In this document: one piece after another, positions 1 to 6,158 of the stretch
Layout of the letters: the number at the start of each line of letters is the position of its first letter
How positions within the stretch are numbered: the first letter of the stretch is position 1
Assembly: GCA_016927285.1 (NCBI GenBank)
Contig: JAFGMZ010000084.1
Span: 1 to 33,801, forward strand
Length of the DNA stretch: 33,801 nt
Direction: 5' to 3'
DNA from: Chlorobiaceae bacterium
Lineage (GTDB): Bacteria > Bacteroidota > Chlorobiia > Chlorobiales > Chlorobiaceae
Program-made: the position numbers and the translations under genes
Notes under the pieces: generated by a model
The model's input: only the letters and a program-made list of their open reading frames with translations
What the model was told of the DNA's origin: nothing
The model's database searches: none

Positions 1-21
1 ATTTTTTGTAATACGGTTCAT
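1..21 (-). CDS. Start of an unidentified gene running off the left edge
   Basis: Only seven codons (MNRITKN) are inside the window, so no function can be given. The start is credible because an AGGAG Shine-Dalgarno sequence lies about 8 nt upstream of the ATG on the minus strand. The only other nearby ATG on this strand (24..26) is followed at once by a stop. The gene points away from the tRNA. About 240 bases with two palindromes lie upstream of it. Confidence 0.45.
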
Positions 22-103
22 GACATCTTCTCCTGAATGTTTTTATTGGAGTTCTATGTATGGAAATCATACCCTTATCATCGATCCGGCTAAGTCAAAT
101 GGA

Positions 104-115
104 TCACAGCTGTGA
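104..115. repeat. 12-bp perfect palindrome, possible operator
   Basis: TCACAGCTGTGA is a perfect self-complementary 12-mer located 83 bases upstream of the start codon of the left-edge gene. Palindromes like this often bind dimeric regulators, but no known consensus is matched well enough to name one. Confidence 0.3.
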
Positions 116-182
116 CAAGACTATTGAATATAAGAATGAATGATTACGCGGACAACAGTTCACAATTATTACGCCCTTATTT

Positions 183-210
183 TTATCATTACCGACACCG
201 GTAATGATAA
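183..210. repeat. 28-bp inverted repeat with Fur-box-like sequence
   Basis: The two 12-nt arms TTATCATTACCG and CGGTAATGATAA are exact reverse complements separated by ACAC. The right arm and the bases after it read TAATGATAATCA, which equals positions 3 to 14 of the classical 19-bp Fur box. No T-run follows on either strand, so an operator is more likely than a terminator. Which regulator binds, and whether it controls the left-edge gene, is inference. Confidence 0.4.
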
Positions 211-263
211 TCAGGTATGCCGGAAGGGTCGAAATCGAATACAGCGGATAAAAAAAGTGGCTG

Positions 264-336
264 TGGAGCTTAGGGGAGTCGAACCCCTGACCTTCTCATT
301 GCGAACGAGACGCTCTACCAACTGAGCTAAAGCCCC
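264..336 (-). tRNA. tRNA-Ala (anticodon CGC)
   Basis: The minus strand folds into a complete 73-nt cloverleaf. It has a 7-bp acceptor stem, a GCTC/GAGC D stem, a five-pair anticodon stem around loop TTCGCAA (anticodon CGC, reads GCG), a 5-nt variable region and a T arm AGGGG-TTCGACT-CCCCT. The third acceptor pair is G3:U70, the main alanine identity element, which confirms the amino acid. The discriminator base is A, and the 3' CCA is not encoded, so it must be added afterwards. A run of seven T follows 8 nt downstream and may end the transcript. The gene lies downstream of atpH beyond that operon's terminator, so it is probably transcribed separately. Confidence 0.95.
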
Positions 337-393
337 ATAAGAGGAACACCTTACTGACAGGCCTCATGCCTGTAAATATCCTAAATAATCAGT

Positions 394-430
394 CAAAAAA
401 ATAGCCCGTATTATCAATACAGGCTATTAA
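394..430 (-). terminator. Intrinsic terminator after atpH
   Basis: Arms AATAGCC/GGCTATT plus GTATT/AATAC, with one mismatch between them and a 3-nt loop, occupy 400..428. On the minus strand the stem is followed directly by seven T. It sits about 35 bases past the atpH stop codon and separates the ATP synthase operon from the tRNA. Confidence 0.85.
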
Positions 431-465
431 ACTGATTTATAACGACTCCATAGAGAGAATATCGG

Positions 466-1011
466 TTATATTTTTCCGGAGGTCAGCGCCTGTTTCATCA
501 GATGAAGCTGGTGCTTTACGCTTCCATCAAGTATGGTATCTCCAATCTTGATCGTAATGCCCCCAAGCAAATCTTCCTTGATAGTTGTTTTTGGCCTAAC
601 GTTCTTGCCGGTATATGCAGAAAGGCGGTTGACCAACTCCTTCTCCTGCTCGTCGCTGAACTTGACTGCGCTGGCTATATCAATATTAATGATTCCGTTT
701 TTCTCATCAAGCAGTTTCTGAAACTCAAGGATGATCTGCTGCAAAAGTCCTGCCCGTTTTTTCTGTGCCAGAAGTCTGAGAAAAATCATCACCTTTTCAT
801 CGGCTACATTTCTGAATACTTCCTCGAGGATATGTTTCTTCTGATCCCCATTGATAAGCGGACTGCGAAGGACATGAACAAGATCACGGGATAGGTCGAG
901 CGTTTCCTTGATACTGTTCAGCGCCTCTGTGGCCTGATCGAGAAACATCCCTTCTTCAGCTGCAGAAAGGAGAGCTAACGCGTAACGTCTGCTTGCAATT
1001 ACACTTGACAT
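466..1011 (-). CDS. atpH: ATP synthase F1 delta subunit (OSCP)
   Basis: This 181-residue protein is the delta subunit of the F1F0 ATP synthase, the peripheral-stalk piece that ties the F1 head to the b subunits. The length is normal for the family. The N-terminal part (about 1-105) is the helical bundle, starting SSVIASRRYALALL. The C-terminal part carries the family pattern LLGGITIKIGDTILDGSVKHQL near residues 145-168. It is the last gene of the operon, 14 bases after atpF and just before a terminator. The alpha, gamma, beta and epsilon genes, which follow delta directly in many bacteria, are not here, so the enzyme is encoded at split loci. Confidence 0.95.
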   Translation of the reverse strand: MSSVIASRRYALALLSAAEEGMFLDQATEALNSIKETLDLSRDLVHVLRSPLINGDQKKHILEEVFRNVADEKVMIFLRLLAQKKRAGLLQQIILEFQKLLDEKNGIINIDIASAVKFSDEQEKELVNRLSAYTGKNVRPKTTIKEDLLGGITIKIGDTILDGSVKHQLHLMKQALTSGKI

Positions 1012-1025
1012 GTCCTACGGGATTT

Positions 1026-1553
1026 TCAGTTACGTTTAGAAGAAAGATCCTGAATCATGCTGTCCACAATTCTCTTCTGCATGTCAGCATCAAGACTTGT
1101 CTTGATAATTTTTTCAGCACCCATTACAGCAAGATCGGCTACCTCGTTTCTTAAAACGTCAAGCGCTCTGCGCTTTTCCTGCTCGATCTCCTCTTTTGCT
1201 GAGGTTATTATTTTTTTTGCTTCAGCCTGTGCTTTTTCACTCATTTCCGCACGAAGCTTCTCTCCGAAATCCTTCCCTTCACGAATGATCCGTTCTGCTT
1301 CAGCGTCAGCTTTAGCCAGCATCTCCCTGTTCTTGCGAAGTATCGATTCCGCCTCATCTTTTGCATTGTGCGCGCGATCTATTGCAGACTGGATCCCATT
1401 TTCTCTCTCTTCCAGTGCAGAAATGATCGGTCCCCACGCAAGCTTTTTCAGAATGAGCAATACGAGGACAAATGTTACCGCGGTCCAGAAGATAAGCCCC
1501 GGATTGGGACTCAAAAGACCGCCACTGAGAAGTATGACTCCCGACGTTAGCAT
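1026..1553 (-). CDS. atpF: ATP synthase F0 b subunit
   Basis: The 175-residue protein is the peripheral-stalk b subunit. One membrane helix (about residues 18-40, ending in KKLAWGPI) is followed by a long charged, Ala/Glu/Lys-rich helix that forms the dimeric stalk. I place the start at the ATG ending at 1553 because the AGGA ribosome site is then 9 nt away. The GTG two codons upstream (1559) would be only about 3 nt from it. The gene follows atpE after an intercistronic hairpin and is followed by atpH, the stalk partner. Only one b gene is present in this operon. Confidence 0.95.
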   Translation of the reverse strand: MLTSGVILLSGGLLSPNPGLIFWTAVTFVLVLLILKKLAWGPIISALEERENGIQSAIDRAHNAKDEAESILRKNREMLAKADAEAERIIREGKDFGEKLRAEMSEKAQAEAKKIITSAKEEIEQEKRRALDVLRNEVADLAVMGAEKIIKTSLDADMQKRIVDSMIQDLSSKRN

Positions 1554-1585
1554 GAACACTGTTCCTTTAACGGGTTGATTAAAAT

Positions 1586-1619
1586 CCGATTGCGGTCTGG
1601 AATAGCCAGCCGCAATCGG
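1586..1619. repeat. Intercistronic hairpin between atpE and atpF
   Basis: The arms CCGATTGCGG and CCGCAATCGG are perfect complements. Inside them CTGG/CCAG pair around an AATAG loop, giving 14 base pairs with one bulged base. On the minus strand the stem is followed by ATTTTAAT, a weak T tract. It may protect the 3' end of an atpE message or partly terminate transcription, which would help make more c than b subunit. That role is inference. Confidence 0.6.
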
Positions 1620-1655
1620 GATATGTTCTGATTAAAGCGTTGAGACCGGTTCTGC

Positions 1656-1877
1656 TTATTTAAGGGCAAGCAGAACGCAGATAACCTCACCGAACAGAGC
1701 AACACCTTCGATAAGCGCAGCTGCGATAATCATTGTCGTACGAATCTCAGAAGTGGCTTCCGGCTGACGGGCAGTACCCTCAGCTGCTGCTGCTGCAATG
1801 TTACCGATACCAAGACCCGCGCCGATAACGGCAAGACCCGCGCCGAGACCGGCACCCAAGTATCCTAAACCTTCCAT
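1656..1877 (-). CDS. atpE: ATP synthase F0 c subunit (proteolipid)
   Basis: This 73-residue two-helix hairpin is the rotor-ring subunit. Helix 1 is glycine-rich (GxGxG pattern, residues 8-25), the polar loop is ARQPE (36-40), and helix 2 carries the ion-binding Glu57 in LIEGVALF. The Gln of the sodium-binding type is absent from helix 1 and Gly, not Ser or Thr, follows Glu57, so proton coupling is expected. A second acidic residue, Glu64, lies seven residues on, within the same helix, which is unusual. A strong GGAGG site lies 10 nt before the ATG, the best in the operon. This fits the need for many copies per enzyme. Confidence 0.96.
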   Translation of the reverse strand: MEGLGYLGAGLGAGLAVIGAGLGIGNIAAAAAEGTARQPEATSEIRTTMIIAAALIEGVALFGEVICVLLALK

Positions 1878-1910
1878 CGTGTAATTACCTCCGATTAATT
1901 GTTGAGTGTT

Positions 1911-1939
1911 ATATTAAAGAAAATCATGAGCAGTGTAAA
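1911..1939 (-). promoter_or_regulatory. Candidate internal promoter upstream of atpE
   Basis: The minus strand reads TTTACA, 17 nt, TAATAT in the atpB-atpE gap. The -35 hexamer matches 5 of 6 sigma-70 consensus positions and the -10 hexamer 4 of 6. Transcription would begin about 27 nt before the atpE start. This would give extra c-subunit message. The call rests on sequence match alone. Confidence 0.35.
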
Positions 1940-1995
1940 AACTTTACGCTCCGCGAAACGCACTGCTTCAGGCGCATCCCGGGCTTCGCCGCGCT

Positions 1996-3030
1996 TCAGT
2001 GATGAGCGACTCCGGCTTCATGCTCGTCATGCCCATCATGTACGGTTGCAAGACCGATGAAGAGAGCGGAAAGCATTGTGAAAATAAACGCCTGGAGAAA
2101 CGAAACAAAGATTTCAAGCAGGTAAATAAATATAGAAAACGGAACCGATACGGCAACCGCGACAACGTAACTTTTCAGGATGAAGCTGATGAATATGAGG
2201 CTGAGAATGACGATATGGCCAGCTGTCATATTGGCGAAGAGTCGGACGGTAAGAGCGAACGGTTTGGTGAAAAGCCCGATAATCTCAATAGGAATCATGA
2301 TAATCCAAAGCGACCAGTGGGTACCCGCCGTCAGATGCGCAAGGTAACCCTTGAGGCCATGGGCCTTCAGCGAGGCCGTCTGGGTAATAAAAAAGGTAAA
2401 TACGGCAAGGGTAAGCGTGACGTTGATGTTGCCGGTAGGCGTCGCGCCGTAAGGAACGAGACCGAGGAGATTACAGAGCAGAATAAAAAAGAATACGGTC
2501 AGAAGATATGGCAGGAATTTCTCGAAACCCGGGCCGATATTGGACTTCGCAACATCGAGTCGTATAAAATCGACCAGCGCCTCCATGGCGTTAGCAAGGC
2601 CTTTCGGCGCATTTTTTGCCGTCATTTTTCTGTATGTTCCACCGACGGAAGCGAACACAAGCAGAACGATGGCTGCGGCAATCCACATGATGACCACATG
2701 TTTGGTAATCGAAATATCGTATCCGCCTACGACAATTTTCGGCAGGTGAACTTCGCCGAAAGGCTCGAAAGCGTAAACATTGCTGTCGAGGATATGGTGC
2801 ATGATGACGTCACCGGGCTTGTCGCTGTGTTCCCCTTCCGCGCCATGTGCGTCGCCTTCTCCGTGAGCCACCGCCGCCTCCTCTATAACGGCCGGAGTCC
2901 CATGCATTTCGGCTTCGCCGGCATGCCCGGTCGCAGCAAACGCTGTCGTACCGGCATTCATGAGCAGCGGAACGCTTAAGGCAAGTACTTTCAGAAACGC
3001 TTTGACCTCTTTAACATTTACCGGTTTCAT
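1996..3030 (-). CDS. atpB: ATP synthase F0 a subunit
   Basis: The 344-residue protein is the stator channel subunit. The essential arginine is Arg263 in [13 protein letters not shown], and Gln313 lies in the last helix. The N terminus has a signal-like hydrophobic segment (13-32, AFA near 30-32). A His- and Glu-rich stretch of about 35 residues (36-69) follows, so the protein is longer than the enterobacterial homologue of about 270 residues. The C terminus is also His-rich (331-344). The His-rich ends may face the periplasm or bind metal, which is inference. The ATG overlaps the atpI stop codon as ATGA, which suggests translational coupling. There is no clear Shine-Dalgarno sequence. Confidence 0.95.
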   Translation of the reverse strand: MKPVNVKEVKAFLKVLALSVPLLMNAGTTAFAATGHAGEAEMHGTPAVIEEAAVAHGEGDAHGAEGEHSDKPGDVIMHHILDSNVYAFEPFGEVHLPKIVVGGYDISITKHVVIMWIAAAIVLLVFASVGGTYRKMTAKNAPKGLANAMEALVDFIRLDVAKSNIGPGFEKFLPYLLTVFFFILLCNLLGLVPYGATPTGNINVTLTLAVFTFFITQTASLKAHGLKGYLAHLTAGTHWSLWIIMIPIEIIGLFTKPFALTVRLFANMTAGHIVILSLIFISFILKSYVVAVAVSVPFSIFIYLLEIFVSFLQAFIFTMLSALFIGLATVHDGHDEHEAGVAHH

Positions 3031-3413
3031 GCAACGTTCTTTTTCTGTTTGTTTTTCTTCTGATAACCAAGAATTTCGACAATAACATAAATGCAGTAGA
3101 AGGCAAAAAAGGACAACACGAAATCATAAGCCGATACATAACTTCCAGCTATGATAACCGCCAGCAGAACCATCATCAGCAAGAGGCGGACGGCCAAGCC
3201 ACCAAAAACAACTTTGGTGAAGGTTGCCGATTTTTTTTCGAAGGCATAATCAAAAAGCAGGTATCCGGCCAAGGTGTTCAGGAAAACCATTACCCAGGCA
3301 ACCGTAACCGACTTCAGGTCCACACTGCCCGGAGCAAGCCCCCAGAAGATAACCGCCCATAAAATGACGGTCAAGATACATAACTTTATCAGAAAATCAA
3401 ATAATGGTTTCAT
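3027..3413 (-). CDS. atpI: AtpI-like small membrane protein of the ATP synthase operon
   Basis: A 128-residue protein with four predicted membrane helices (about 7-27, 36-54, 66-89 and 95-116) and a Lys-rich cytoplasmic end. It sits between atpZ and atpB, where the ATP synthase I protein is usually encoded. That protein assists assembly of the c ring in some species. The sequence itself is weakly conserved, so the name rests on position, size and topology. Its stop codon overlaps the atpB start. A purine-rich GAAAGGGA lies immediately before its ATG. Confidence 0.75.
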   Translation of the reverse strand: MKPLFDFLIKLCILTVILWAVIFWGLAPGSVDLKSVTVAWVMVFLNTLAGYLLFDYAFEKKSATFTKVVFGGLAVRLLLMMVLLAVIIAGSYVSAYDFVLSFFAFYCIYVIVEILGYQKKNKQKKNVA

Positions 3414-3453
3414 TCCCTTTCTCGATTTCTATTGTGTTAAAAAAAACGTCTGG

Positions 3454-3705
3454 CTACTCTTGCTTCCGGTTCGCTGTTTTCAGTACTTTCATAAGAACAA
3501 GCACCATGCCACCCATCCCCATGAACATGCCGATAATCAGAAAGAGCGGTGATGTGCCCAGTTGTCCGTCTGCCCAATAGCCGGCAAACACAAAAAAAAC
3601 AAACCCTGCGGCAATCTGAATTCCAAGGCCAAGATAATCGGAAAGCGCCCTGAGCGAACGACCTAACTGATCCGGATACCGGTCATCATCCTGTCTGTTT
3701 TTCAC
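3454..3705 (-). CDS. atpZ: AtpZ/AtpI-family F0F1-ATPase accessory protein
   Basis: This 83-residue protein has a polar N terminus, then two membrane helices (about 28-46 and 54-74). It contains the family signature of a GLGIQIAAG start to helix 1 followed by GYWADGQLGTSPLFLIIGMF, as in the ATPase_gene1 family. It is the first gene of the operon, the usual place. Proteins of this family help ATP synthase assembly or form a Mg/Ca channel with AtpI in some bacteria. I use the GTG ending at 3705 because AGGA lies about 7 nt upstream. The nearby ATG (3707..3709) is in another frame and stops after seven codons. Confidence 0.85.
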   Translation of the reverse strand: MKNRQDDDRYPDQLGRSLRALSDYLGLGIQIAAGFVFFVFAGYWADGQLGTSPLFLIIGMFMGMGGMVLVLMKVLKTANRKQE

Positions 3706-3809
3706 GCATTCATCCTTTTTTACAAGTCATTATCCCCTGATTTCTCATTAGTATTCTCATGGCAGTCAACCCATATGAAAAAATCCTGACAACATCGAAT
3801 CTCCCGGAA

Positions 3810-3828
3810 AAGCGCTATTTTCGCGCTT
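3810..3828. repeat. Small hairpin in the atpZ-pgeF divergent region
   Basis: AAGCGC and GCGCTT pair around a 7-nt loop. The 169-base region between the divergent starts must hold promoters for both directions, but I see no convincing -35/-10 pair. A TTGACT on the minus strand near 3768 has no matching -10. The hairpin has no T-run. Confidence 0.3.
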
Positions 3829-3874
3829 CGGTTTCAGGCACTTTGTCAGTTAAAATAACGATTTATCGCTACTC

Positions 3875-4672
3875 ATGAAAAAAGAGCCATTCATTTCCCG
3901 GAAAGAGTACATTGTCCCTGACTTATTCAGAAAGATACAAAATCTGGTCGCCCTGCAAACGACAAGATGCGGTGGTGTAAGTCCACATCCTTACGACAGC
4001 CTCAATTTCGGTTTAAATACAGGGGACAGCAGAGAAAATATCGAACAGAACACCCTCCGGCTATGCCATCTTCTCGGTATAACTGACAACCGGCTGGCCT
4101 GTTCGGATCAGGTTCACGGAACCAGCATATTTCACGCCATCGCGCCTGGCTTTTACCCCGGCTATGACGCCTTTGTGACAGCGGAAAAAGAACTATTTCT
4201 CTGTATTTTCACGGCGGATTGTTTTCCTGTTCTGCTCTGCGACACTGAAACCATGTCCGTGGCGGCAATTCATGCCGGATGGAAAGGTACTGCAGGTCAT
4301 ATTGTCACGAAAACCATTGACGTCATGCGCGAACGGTTCGGCTCCGATCCGAAAAATCTGCTCGCATGGATCGGAACAGGCATCTCGCAGTCTGCCTATG
4401 AAGTCGATGCCGGTGTAGCCGAGGCGTTCGAAAAAGAGCACCTGGCCCCTTCCCGGGAATATGGGAAGTTCAACCTCGACCTTGCCGGGGCAAACAGATC
4501 GCAACTGATCAAGGCTGGAATACCCGAATCGCAGGTCGAATGCTCCGCACTCTGTACATCAGATAACGCCGCACTGTATTACTCTTACCGGCGGGATGCC
4601 GGCAGAACCGGACGCATGCTGAGCATGATCGGCGTTACGACTGTTCGGAAGATGCGGAATCGAGCGCAATAA
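3875..4672 (+). CDS. pgeF: PgeF/YfiH-family peptidoglycan editing factor (multicopper-oxidase-like, DUF152)
   Basis: The 265-residue protein belongs to the YfiH/LACC1 family. The zinc site of the family is complete: His81 in QVHG, Cys116 in ADC and His133 in HAGWKG. The N-terminal TTRCGGVSPHPYDSLNFG is also typical. In E. coli the homologue removes wrongly built UDP-MurNAc peptides with L-Ser in place of L-Ala. Relatives act on purine nucleosides, so substrate is not settled. It lies 8 kb from the FtsZ end of the mur/fts cluster. There is no obvious ribosome site before the ATG. The 3' end overlaps the convergent small gene by 38 bases. Confidence 0.9.
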   Translation: MKKEPFISRKEYIVPDLFRKIQNLVALQTTRCGGVSPHPYDSLNFGLNTGDSRENIEQNTLRLCHLLGITDNRLACSDQVHGTSIFHAIAPGFYPGYDAFVTAEKELFLCIFTADCFPVLLCDTETMSVAAIHAGWKGTAGHIVTKTIDVMRERFGSDPKNLLAWIGTGISQSAYEVDAGVAEAFEKEHLAPSREYGKFNLDLAGANRSQLIKAGIPESQVECSALCTSDNAALYYSYRRDAGRTGRMLSMIGVTTVRKMRNRAQ

Positions 4673-4847
4673 GCACGGTCCCTATTTTCTTTTCAAGAGC
4701 ACGAACACGAGCAAGCTCTTCGGCGGCAAGACCTCCGGCTATGACATCATAGTCGGAAAATGAGAGCAGGGTTATGCCGAGATCCTGCTCAAGGATGCGA
4801 ATTTCGGCGATCTGCTCAGGAGTGAGTTTCGAAAGACTGGAAAGCAT
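4635..4847 (-). CDS. Small protein of unknown function with internal duplication
   Basis: I do not recognise this 70-residue protein. A GAGGAGG ribosome site 5 to 6 nt before the ATG, among the strongest in the window, argues that it is real. Residues 8-31 and 40-63 are two copies of one unit at a 32-residue offset. Both follow the pattern L..E..A..R.LE...G..L, with 8 identities and mostly conservative changes elsewhere. Each unit looks like an amphipathic helix followed by a short hydrophobic strand. There is no signal peptide, membrane helix or cysteine. It overlaps pgeF tail to tail and is divergent from bchU, with which it shares a 190-base upstream region. Confidence 0.75.
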   Translation of the reverse strand: MLSSLSKLTPEQIAEIRILEQDLGITLLSFSDYDVIAGGLAAEELARVRALEKKIGTVLIALDSASSEQS

Positions 4848-4905
4848 GTTGCCTCCTCTTTGGGTTCAGGGTTTCGGTATGCTCGGACGGAAACCTGTTT
4901 ACTCT

Positions 4906-4911
4906 ATTATA
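4906..4911 (-). promoter_or_regulatory. Candidate -10 element for the 70-residue gene
   Basis: The minus strand reads a perfect TATAAT about 59 bases before the start codon at 4847. No good -35 hexamer is found 16 to 18 nt upstream. A regulator binding the nearby inverted repeats could replace it. Confidence 0.35.
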
Positions 4912-4921
4912 ACATATTGAC

Positions 4922-4939
4922 ACAACTCCTTCCAGTTGT
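4922..4939. repeat. Inverted repeat 1 upstream of bchU
   Basis: ACAACT and AGTTGT pair across 6 nt. The left arm shares its first base with a TTGACA (4917..4922) on the plus strand, the best -35-like hexamer before bchU. No matching -10 is seen 16 to 18 nt on. It may be an operator. Confidence 0.35.
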
Positions 4940-4956
4940 TTCGTAAACCTAATTAG

Positions 4957-4974
4957 CCTAAATTAAAGTTTAGG
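4957..4974. repeat. Inverted repeat 2 upstream of bchU
   Basis: CCTAAA and TTTAGG pair across 6 nt, the same arm and spacer lengths as the repeat 17 bases before it. A further AACCTAA sits at 4946..4952, so TAGG-type half-sites occur three times here. It lies 63 bases before the bchU start codon. The function is unknown. Confidence 0.35.
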
Positions 4975-5037
4975 TAAAATCAATAACGGCCTGTCCGTAT
5001 CTTTAAATTTCTTAAACTCTTTAGCCTCATCCGTACC

Positions 5038-6057
5038 ATGAACGACATCGAGTTACTGAAACAAAACCATAGGGCAAACGACATTATTTTTAAAGGGCTT
5101 GTGGAATTCGGCTGTTTCAAAGCAGCTCTTGAACTTGACCTCTTTACGCAGCTCGGTGATGGGGCGAAAGACACGGCAACTCTCGCGGCAGCTACAGGTT
5201 CGGTTCCGCCAAGACTCGGTATGCTGCTTGAAGCTCTCCGACAGATGGGTGTCACTATCGAGGATAATGGAAGCTGGAGCCTCACATCGTTCGCAAAAGC
5301 GATGTTCGTTCCGAATGCCGACCAGCCAAATCTTTATATGATTCCTGTGGCAAAAGCCATGGCCCACCTTTCCGATGCATTTTATTTCAAACTTGCGGAT
5401 GCCGTCAAAGGCCAGCTCGATTTCAAGGGCGAAGTCCCCTATCCGCCCGTAACGCGTGAAGATAATCTGTATTTTGAAGAGATCCACCGCAGCAATGCCC
5501 ATTTCGCCATCAAGCTGCTGCTCGAAGAGGCCGACCTCTCCGGCGCAAAAACGCTGGTTGATGTCGGCGGTGGTATCGGCGATATTTCCGCTGCCCTTCT
5601 TAAGAAGTTCACCCAGCTGAGCTCAACGATCCTCAACCTTCCCGGAGCAATCGAGCTTGTCAATGAAAATGCTGCGGAAAAAGGGGTTGGAGACCGCCTG
5701 AAAGGAACTGCCGTCGATATCTACAGGGATAGTTATCCAAAGGCAGATGCCGTCATGTTCTGCCGCATTCTGTACTCGGCTAACGAACAGCTGACTGACA
5801 TCATGTGCAGAAAAGCATACGATGCCCTCCCTGCAGGAGGCAAAGTGCTTATTCTCGACATGATTATCGATGACCCCGAAAATCCGAACTTCGATTACCT
5901 GAGCCACTACATTCTCGGAGCTGGCATGCCGTTCTCCGTACTCGGCTTCAAACCGCAGGATGCTTATAAGGAAATCCTCGAGAAAATAGGATTCAGCGAC
6001 GTGCGCATCGTCAGGCAGTATGACCACCTGCTCTGCGAAGCCCTGAAACCGGCATAA
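5038..6057 (+). CDS. bchU: Bacteriochlorophyllide C-20 methyltransferase BchU
   Basis: The 339-residue protein is BchU, the SAM-dependent enzyme that methylates C-20 of the chlorin ring, giving BChl c (or e) instead of d. It is an O-methyltransferase-fold protein with an N-terminal helical dimerisation part (1-100) and a Rossmann domain. The SAM loop is DVGGGIGD (175-182). Tyr246 in ILYSANEQ and His290 in DYLSHYILG match the residues proposed for substrate binding and catalysis in the C. tepidum enzyme. The blocks VPYPPVTREDNLYFEEIHRS (133-152) and LNLPGAIELVNENAAEKGV (199-217) are characteristic. The gene is intact, whereas BChl d strains are known to carry frameshifts in it. It has no evident Shine-Dalgarno sequence. 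Confidence 0.97.
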   Translation: MNDIELLKQNHRANDIIFKGLVEFGCFKAALELDLFTQLGDGAKDTATLAAATGSVPPRLGMLLEALRQMGVTIEDNGSWSLTSFAKAMFVPNADQPNLYMIPVAKAMAHLSDAFYFKLADAVKGQLDFKGEVPYPPVTREDNLYFEEIHRSNAHFAIKLLLEEADLSGAKTLVDVGGGIGDISAALLKKFTQLSSTILNLPGAIELVNENAAEKGVGDRLKGTAVDIYRDSYPKADAVMFCRILYSANEQLTDIMCRKAYDALPAGGKVLILDMIIDDPENPNFDYLSHYILGAGMPFSVLGFKPQDAYKEILEKIGFSDVRIVRQYDHLLCEALKPA

Positions 6058-6101
6058 GGACAGGAAGTGTCGCGGGTCTCATTCGTTCAATGAGCCCCAT
6101 C

Positions 6102-6144
6102 AAGAATGAAAAAAGGCTGCCGATGGCAGCCTTTTTTCATTCTT
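6102..6144. terminator. Bidirectional intrinsic terminator between bchU and the CoA-transferase gene
   Basis: A perfect 20-bp stem with a GAT loop. The GC-rich inner part GGCTGCC/GGCAGCC is flanked by A6 on one side and T6 on the other, so both strands end in a U tract. It serves two convergent genes: bchU stops 44 bases to its left and the CoA-transferase gene stops 14 bases to its right. Confidence 0.93.
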
Positions 6145-6158
6145 CTGTACTTGTTCCG

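Noticed and set aside
183-210. 28-bp palindrome as a terminator for the tRNA
   Set aside because: On the minus strand it is followed by A-rich sequence rather than T, and a T7 run already occurs 8 bases after the tRNA.
140-325. 61-codon plus-strand open frame near the left edge
   Set aside because: It runs through the tRNA gene on the opposite strand and has no ribosome site. Its second half is tRNA sequence read as protein.
1656-1877. Sodium-type ATP synthase
   Set aside because: The c subunit lacks the helix-1 Gln and the Ser/Thr after the ion-binding Glu that mark sodium binding.
3810-3828. Hairpin before pgeF as a terminator
   Set aside because: Six base pairs, no T-run on either strand, and it lies between divergent starts where no transcript should end.
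5038-6057. Possible bchU frameshift as in BChl d strains
   Set aside because: The frame is intact over 339 codons with both catalytic residues, so C-20 methylation is expected.
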